7,697 bases of DNA from Minisyncoccota bacterium (GTDB lineage Bacteria > Verrucomicrobiota > Lentisphaeria > Oligosphaerales > MVZH01): the NCBI GenBank assembly GCA_021734725.1, contig JAIPIM010000195.1:1-7697 (forward strand). Direction: 5' to 3'. A model generated the notes under the pieces. The model made no database searches, was not told where the DNA came from, and saw nothing but the letters and a program-made list of their open reading frames with translations. Positions 5,565-7,697 of this stretch are shown here, in pieces (the stretch's first letter is position 1; each line of letters opens with the position of its first letter). The translations under genes and the position numbers were made by a program.

Positions 5565-6449
5565 TTATTCGCGCGTCAACCGGCGCTCGCGCTTCCGGAA
5601 AAACTCAACCAGTGGCCGCACCGTATCCTGGCCACACGTAAAATCAATAAGGTCAACCGCGGCCCGTCGGCATATGCTCTCCTGACGTAACCGACGCCCG
5701 CCGGCATCCACTGCCATGCTGCGCCGTGCGTCCTTGCGATAACTGTTGAAGATGACTGTCGCACCCGTCTCCGCATCCTGCAGGGCGACCAAACCCAAGG
5801 CGGGCAAAGCCAGCTCACGCGGGTCCGTCACCCGCATCGCCACAACGTCATGACGGTTATTCATGATCCGCAACTGCTGCTCAAACGCGCTGTCCAGCAT
5901 ATCGCTGATTAAAAACACCACGGCACGCCGCGGCAAAAGGTGCATCGCGGTTTCCAGAATACCGCCGATGTCCGTCCCCTCTTCGCGCCGCTCGTTTGCC
6001 AACAATTCACGAACAAGTCGCAACACGTGGCGACGTCCCTTGCGAGGTGGAATGAACAACTCCCGCTGCGTCGTAAAGGTCAGCAAACCCACCTGATCGT
6101 TGTTTCGAATGGCGCTGAATGCCAGCAGCGCCGCAATTTCAGCGGCCATCTCGTTTTTACTGCGCCCCTGACTCCCGAAGTCGCCGGACGCCGAGATATC
6201 AACCAGCAGCAACACAGTCAACTCACGCTCTTCCACAAATTTCTTGATAAACGGCCGACCAAACCGTGCACTGACATTCCAGTCAATGGAACGGACATCG
6301 TCGCCGGGTATGTATTCGCGCACTTCCTCAAACTCAATACCCCGCCCTTTGAACACGCTGTGATACGCACCGGCCGTGATGTCATCCACAATCCGGCGAG
6401 TACGAATCTCAATCCGCCTAACGTTGCTTATCAATTCCCGTGTCAGCAT
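5565..6449 (-). CDS. DUF58-family protein with vWA-like fold
   Basis: Second gene of the operon, 294 residues from the ATG at 6449. The start LTRELISNVRRIEIRTRR is typical of the family. The signature block follows: FKGRGIEFEEVREYIPGDD at 33-51, then VRSIDWNVSAR at 52-62, and FVEERELTVLLLVDISAS at 71-88. MIDAS-type residues are complete: D84, S86, S88, T159 in EEGTDIGG and D183 in LISDMLD. No membrane segment is visible, so it is cytoplasmic. DUF58 proteins are encoded next to MoxR ATPases and are thought to act with them in maturing or activating partner complexes; the client here is unknown. An in-frame TTG at 6482 would add 11 residues, but family members normally begin close to the LTxE motif. 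No ribosome binding site is clear at either start. The gene ends 55 bases before the next start, and 191 bases separate it from the MoxR gene. Confidence 0.9.
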   Translation of the reverse strand: MLTRELISNVRRIEIRTRRIVDDITAGAYHSVFKGRGIEFEEVREYIPGDDVRSIDWNVSARFGRPFIKKFVEERELTVLLLVDISASGDFGSQGRSKNEMAAEIAALLAFSAIRNNDQVGLLTFTTQRELFIPPRKGRRHVLRLVRELLANERREEGTDIGGILETAMHLLPRRAVVFLISDMLDSAFEQQLRIMNNRHDVVAMRVTDPRELALPALGLVALQDAETGATVIFNSYRKDARRSMAVDAGGRRLRQESICRRAAVDLIDFTCGQDTVRPLVEFFRKRERRLTRE

Positions 6450-6640
6450 CGTATCATACGTTTCCGTTATACCTTGAGCCAAATGAAGGATTCAATACAA
6501 TTCGCCTGCTTTTTGCTAAACGACCCTACCGGGCTGGACCCGGTAGTGAGCGAGATCGGCGGAGTCATCATCGCCTGCCGCCCTCCCGCACTGAACATCC
6601 GACATAACTCGTCGCGTATATCGTAATTGTCCAACGAATG
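6450..6640. other. Unusually long gap inside the operon, with a perfect hairpin
   Basis: The other junctions in this operon are a one-base overlap and a 55-base gap, whereas this one is 191 bases. It contains the hairpin at 6526-6546. A 55-codon minus-strand frame from a TTG at 6634 to a TAA at 6467, and a 47-codon plus-strand frame from an ATG at 6483 to 6626, both cross it. Neither has a ribosome binding site or a motif I can name, so I do not call them genes. Confidence 0.6.
6526..6546 (-). terminator. Intercistronic hairpin, possible attenuator or mRNA processing site
   Basis: CTACCGGG and CCCGGTAG form a perfect 8-bp GC-rich stem around a 5-base loop. In the direction of the operon it is followed by GGTCGTTTAGC, which has only a three-T run, so full termination is unlikely. 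It could partly uncouple the MoxR gene from the three genes below it or protect the upstream mRNA 3' end. Confidence 0.4.
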
Positions 6641-7663
6641 CTACGGCGTACGCAATTCGTCGAGCAACCGTTGGATGATGGCGTCCGTGGTCAAGTCTTC
6701 CGCTTCGGCTTCGTACGTGGGAATTATTCTGTGTCGCAGCACGTCGTGGGCTACGTCTTTGACGTCCTGCGGAACAACATACGCGCGCTGGTCCATGAAC
6801 GCCCGAGCCTTAGCCGCCAGCGTAAGCGCTAATCCCGCACGCGGCGATGCCCCGTACTCGATCAAAGTGGGCAGATCACCCAGTTGGGCTTCTTTTTGGC
6901 GTTCCGAAAGCTGCTCATCGTTCCCCGGACGAGTTGCGAATACCACGTCCAGAATGTACTCGCTGATCTTCGGATCCATGTACACGCGATCCACCCACGT
7001 GCGCGCCTCCAGAATCGCGTCGGGCGATGTCACGGGCTCGGCCGAAAGCGTCATTCCCGGGTGCGCCATCCGATGCAGAATCCGCCGTTCCTCGTCGCGC
7101 ACAGGATAGCGCACAAGGGTCTTGAGCATAAAACGATCAACCTGTGCTTCCGGAAGAGGGTACGTACCCTCTTGCTCAATTGGATTCTGTGTGGCCATCA
7201 CCAGAAATGGCTTGGGCAAAATATGTGTTTCACCGCTGATCGTAACTTGATGCTCCTGCATCGCTTCCAATAAGGCACTCTGAACCTTGGCGGGCGCACG
7301 GTTAATCTCATCTGCCAACACGATATTGGCGAAAATCGGTCCGCGTTTGGTGGTGAACGTGTGGTCCTGGGGATTGTAAATGGTTGTGCCGGTGAGATCC
7401 GCGGGCAGTAGATCCGGAGTGAATTGCAACCGCACAAAACTCCCGCCGATTGCCTGAGCCAGTGTCTTTACAGCCAACGTCTTTGCCAAACCGGGGACCC
7501 CTTCCACCAGCACGTGACCGTCGGTAATCAACCCCGTAATAAGTCCCTCGACAAGCTCGTCCTGGCCCACTAGGATGCGCGCCACCTCATCCTTCAGAGG
7601 CTCAATAAAGGCGGCCGCCTGCGCAATCTGTTTCTGAAGTTCGTCAATGTTGATATCGTCCAT
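6641..7663 (-). CDS. MoxR-family AAA+ ATPase
   Basis: A 340-residue cytoplasmic ATPase, first gene of the operon and of normal MoxR length. Walker A is GVPGLAKT at 55-62 (K61), Walker B VLADEINRAP at 115-124 (D118, E119). The MoxR block QSALLEAMQEHQVTISG follows at 128-144. Sensor 1 lies in MATQNPIEQEGTYPLPEAQ at 156-174 (N160), and DRF at 176-178 carries a candidate arginine finger. The C-terminal lid includes GASPRAGLAL, the sensor 2 region of the family. MoxR proteins hydrolyse ATP to remodel or activate clients together with vWA-containing partners such as the DUF58 and BatA-like proteins encoded downstream. The ATG at 7663 has GGAAGGG seven bases upstream. The promoter must lie mostly outside the window, since only 34 bases of upstream sequence are visible. 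Confidence 0.95.
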   Translation of the reverse strand: MDDINIDELQKQIAQAAAFIEPLKDEVARILVGQDELVEGLITGLITDGHVLVEGVPGLAKTLAVKTLAQAIGGSFVRLQFTPDLLPADLTGTTIYNPQDHTFTTKRGPIFANIVLADEINRAPAKVQSALLEAMQEHQVTISGETHILPKPFLVMATQNPIEQEGTYPLPEAQVDRFMLKTLVRYPVRDEERRILHRMAHPGMTLSAEPVTSPDAILEARTWVDRVYMDPKISEYILDVVFATRPGNDEQLSERQKEAQLGDLPTLIEYGASPRAGLALTLAAKARAFMDQRAYVVPQDVKDVAHDVLRHRIIPTYEAEAEDLTTDAIIQRLLDELRTP

Positions 7664-7670
7664 TGATTTA

Positions 7671-7677
7671 CCCTTCC
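7671..7677 (-). promoter_or_regulatory. Ribosome binding site of the MoxR gene
   Basis: GGAAGGG on the minus strand, seven bases before the ATG at 7663, fixes the start and is among the strongest ribosome binding sites in the window. Confidence 0.65.
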
Positions 7678-7697
7678 GTGGTTGACGATAGCGGACG

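Noticed and set aside
6526..6546. Possible T-arm of a tRNA on the minus strand
   Set aside because: The loop is five bases rather than seven with no TTC-like start, and no acceptor or anticodon arms are found at the right distances, so it is a plain hairpin.
5940..6626. 228-codon plus-strand frame opposite the DUF58 gene and the operon gap
   Set aside because: It is mostly antisense to the DUF58 coding sequence, has no domain or ribosome binding site, and its composition reflects the opposite strand.

Overview
The window looks like ordinary chromosome from a Gram-negative, moderately GC-rich bacterium. I see no phage, IS, CRISPR or RNA gene. Taxonomy is inference only. A compact MoxR-DUF58-membrane protein-BatA cluster, a Gfo/Idh/MocA dehydrogenase paired with a LacI-type regulator, an S6PP-like phosphatase and intergenic heptamer repeats together suggest the PVC/Planctomycetota/Hydrogenedentota neighbourhood, but no single marker proves it.

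Layout. (1) 1-454, minus: the N-terminal part of a HAD-superfamily, sucrose-phosphate-phosphatase-like enzyme, cut by the window edge. (2) 455-965: a 511-base divergent intergenic region with candidate promoters, a 12-bp perfect palindrome and an 84-bp array of twelve heptamers. (3) 966-2135, plus: a Gfo/Idh/MocA NAD(P)-dependent oxidoreductase. (4) 2201-3229, plus: a LacI/GalR-family regulator. Its promoter position implies an almost leaderless mRNA. (5) 3230-3437: a convergent intergenic region full of short direct and inverted repeats. (6) 7663 down to 3438, minus: a four-gene operon in the order MoxR AAA+ ATPase, DUF58 vWA-like protein, two-pass membrane protein with a helical cytoplasmic tail (DUF4381-like), and BatA-like membrane vWA protein.

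How the genes work together. The dehydrogenase and the regulator are probably a local sugar or polyol catabolic pair, with the regulator a candidate controller of both genes. The minus-strand operon encodes a MoxR/vWA chaperone-type system: the ATPase and the DUF58 protein act in the cytoplasm, while two membrane proteins present an extracytoplasmic domain, a cytoplasmic helical domain and a MIDAS-bearing vWA domain. BatB, BatC and full-length BatD are absent on the downstream side, where the operon meets the convergent regulator gene.

The points most worth a second look are the compact operon with its BatD/DUF4381-like composite protein, the unusual hinge of the LacI-type regulator with two nearby candidate operators, the heptamer array in the presumed leader of the dehydrogenase gene, and the hairpin-bearing 191-base gap inside the otherwise tight operon.
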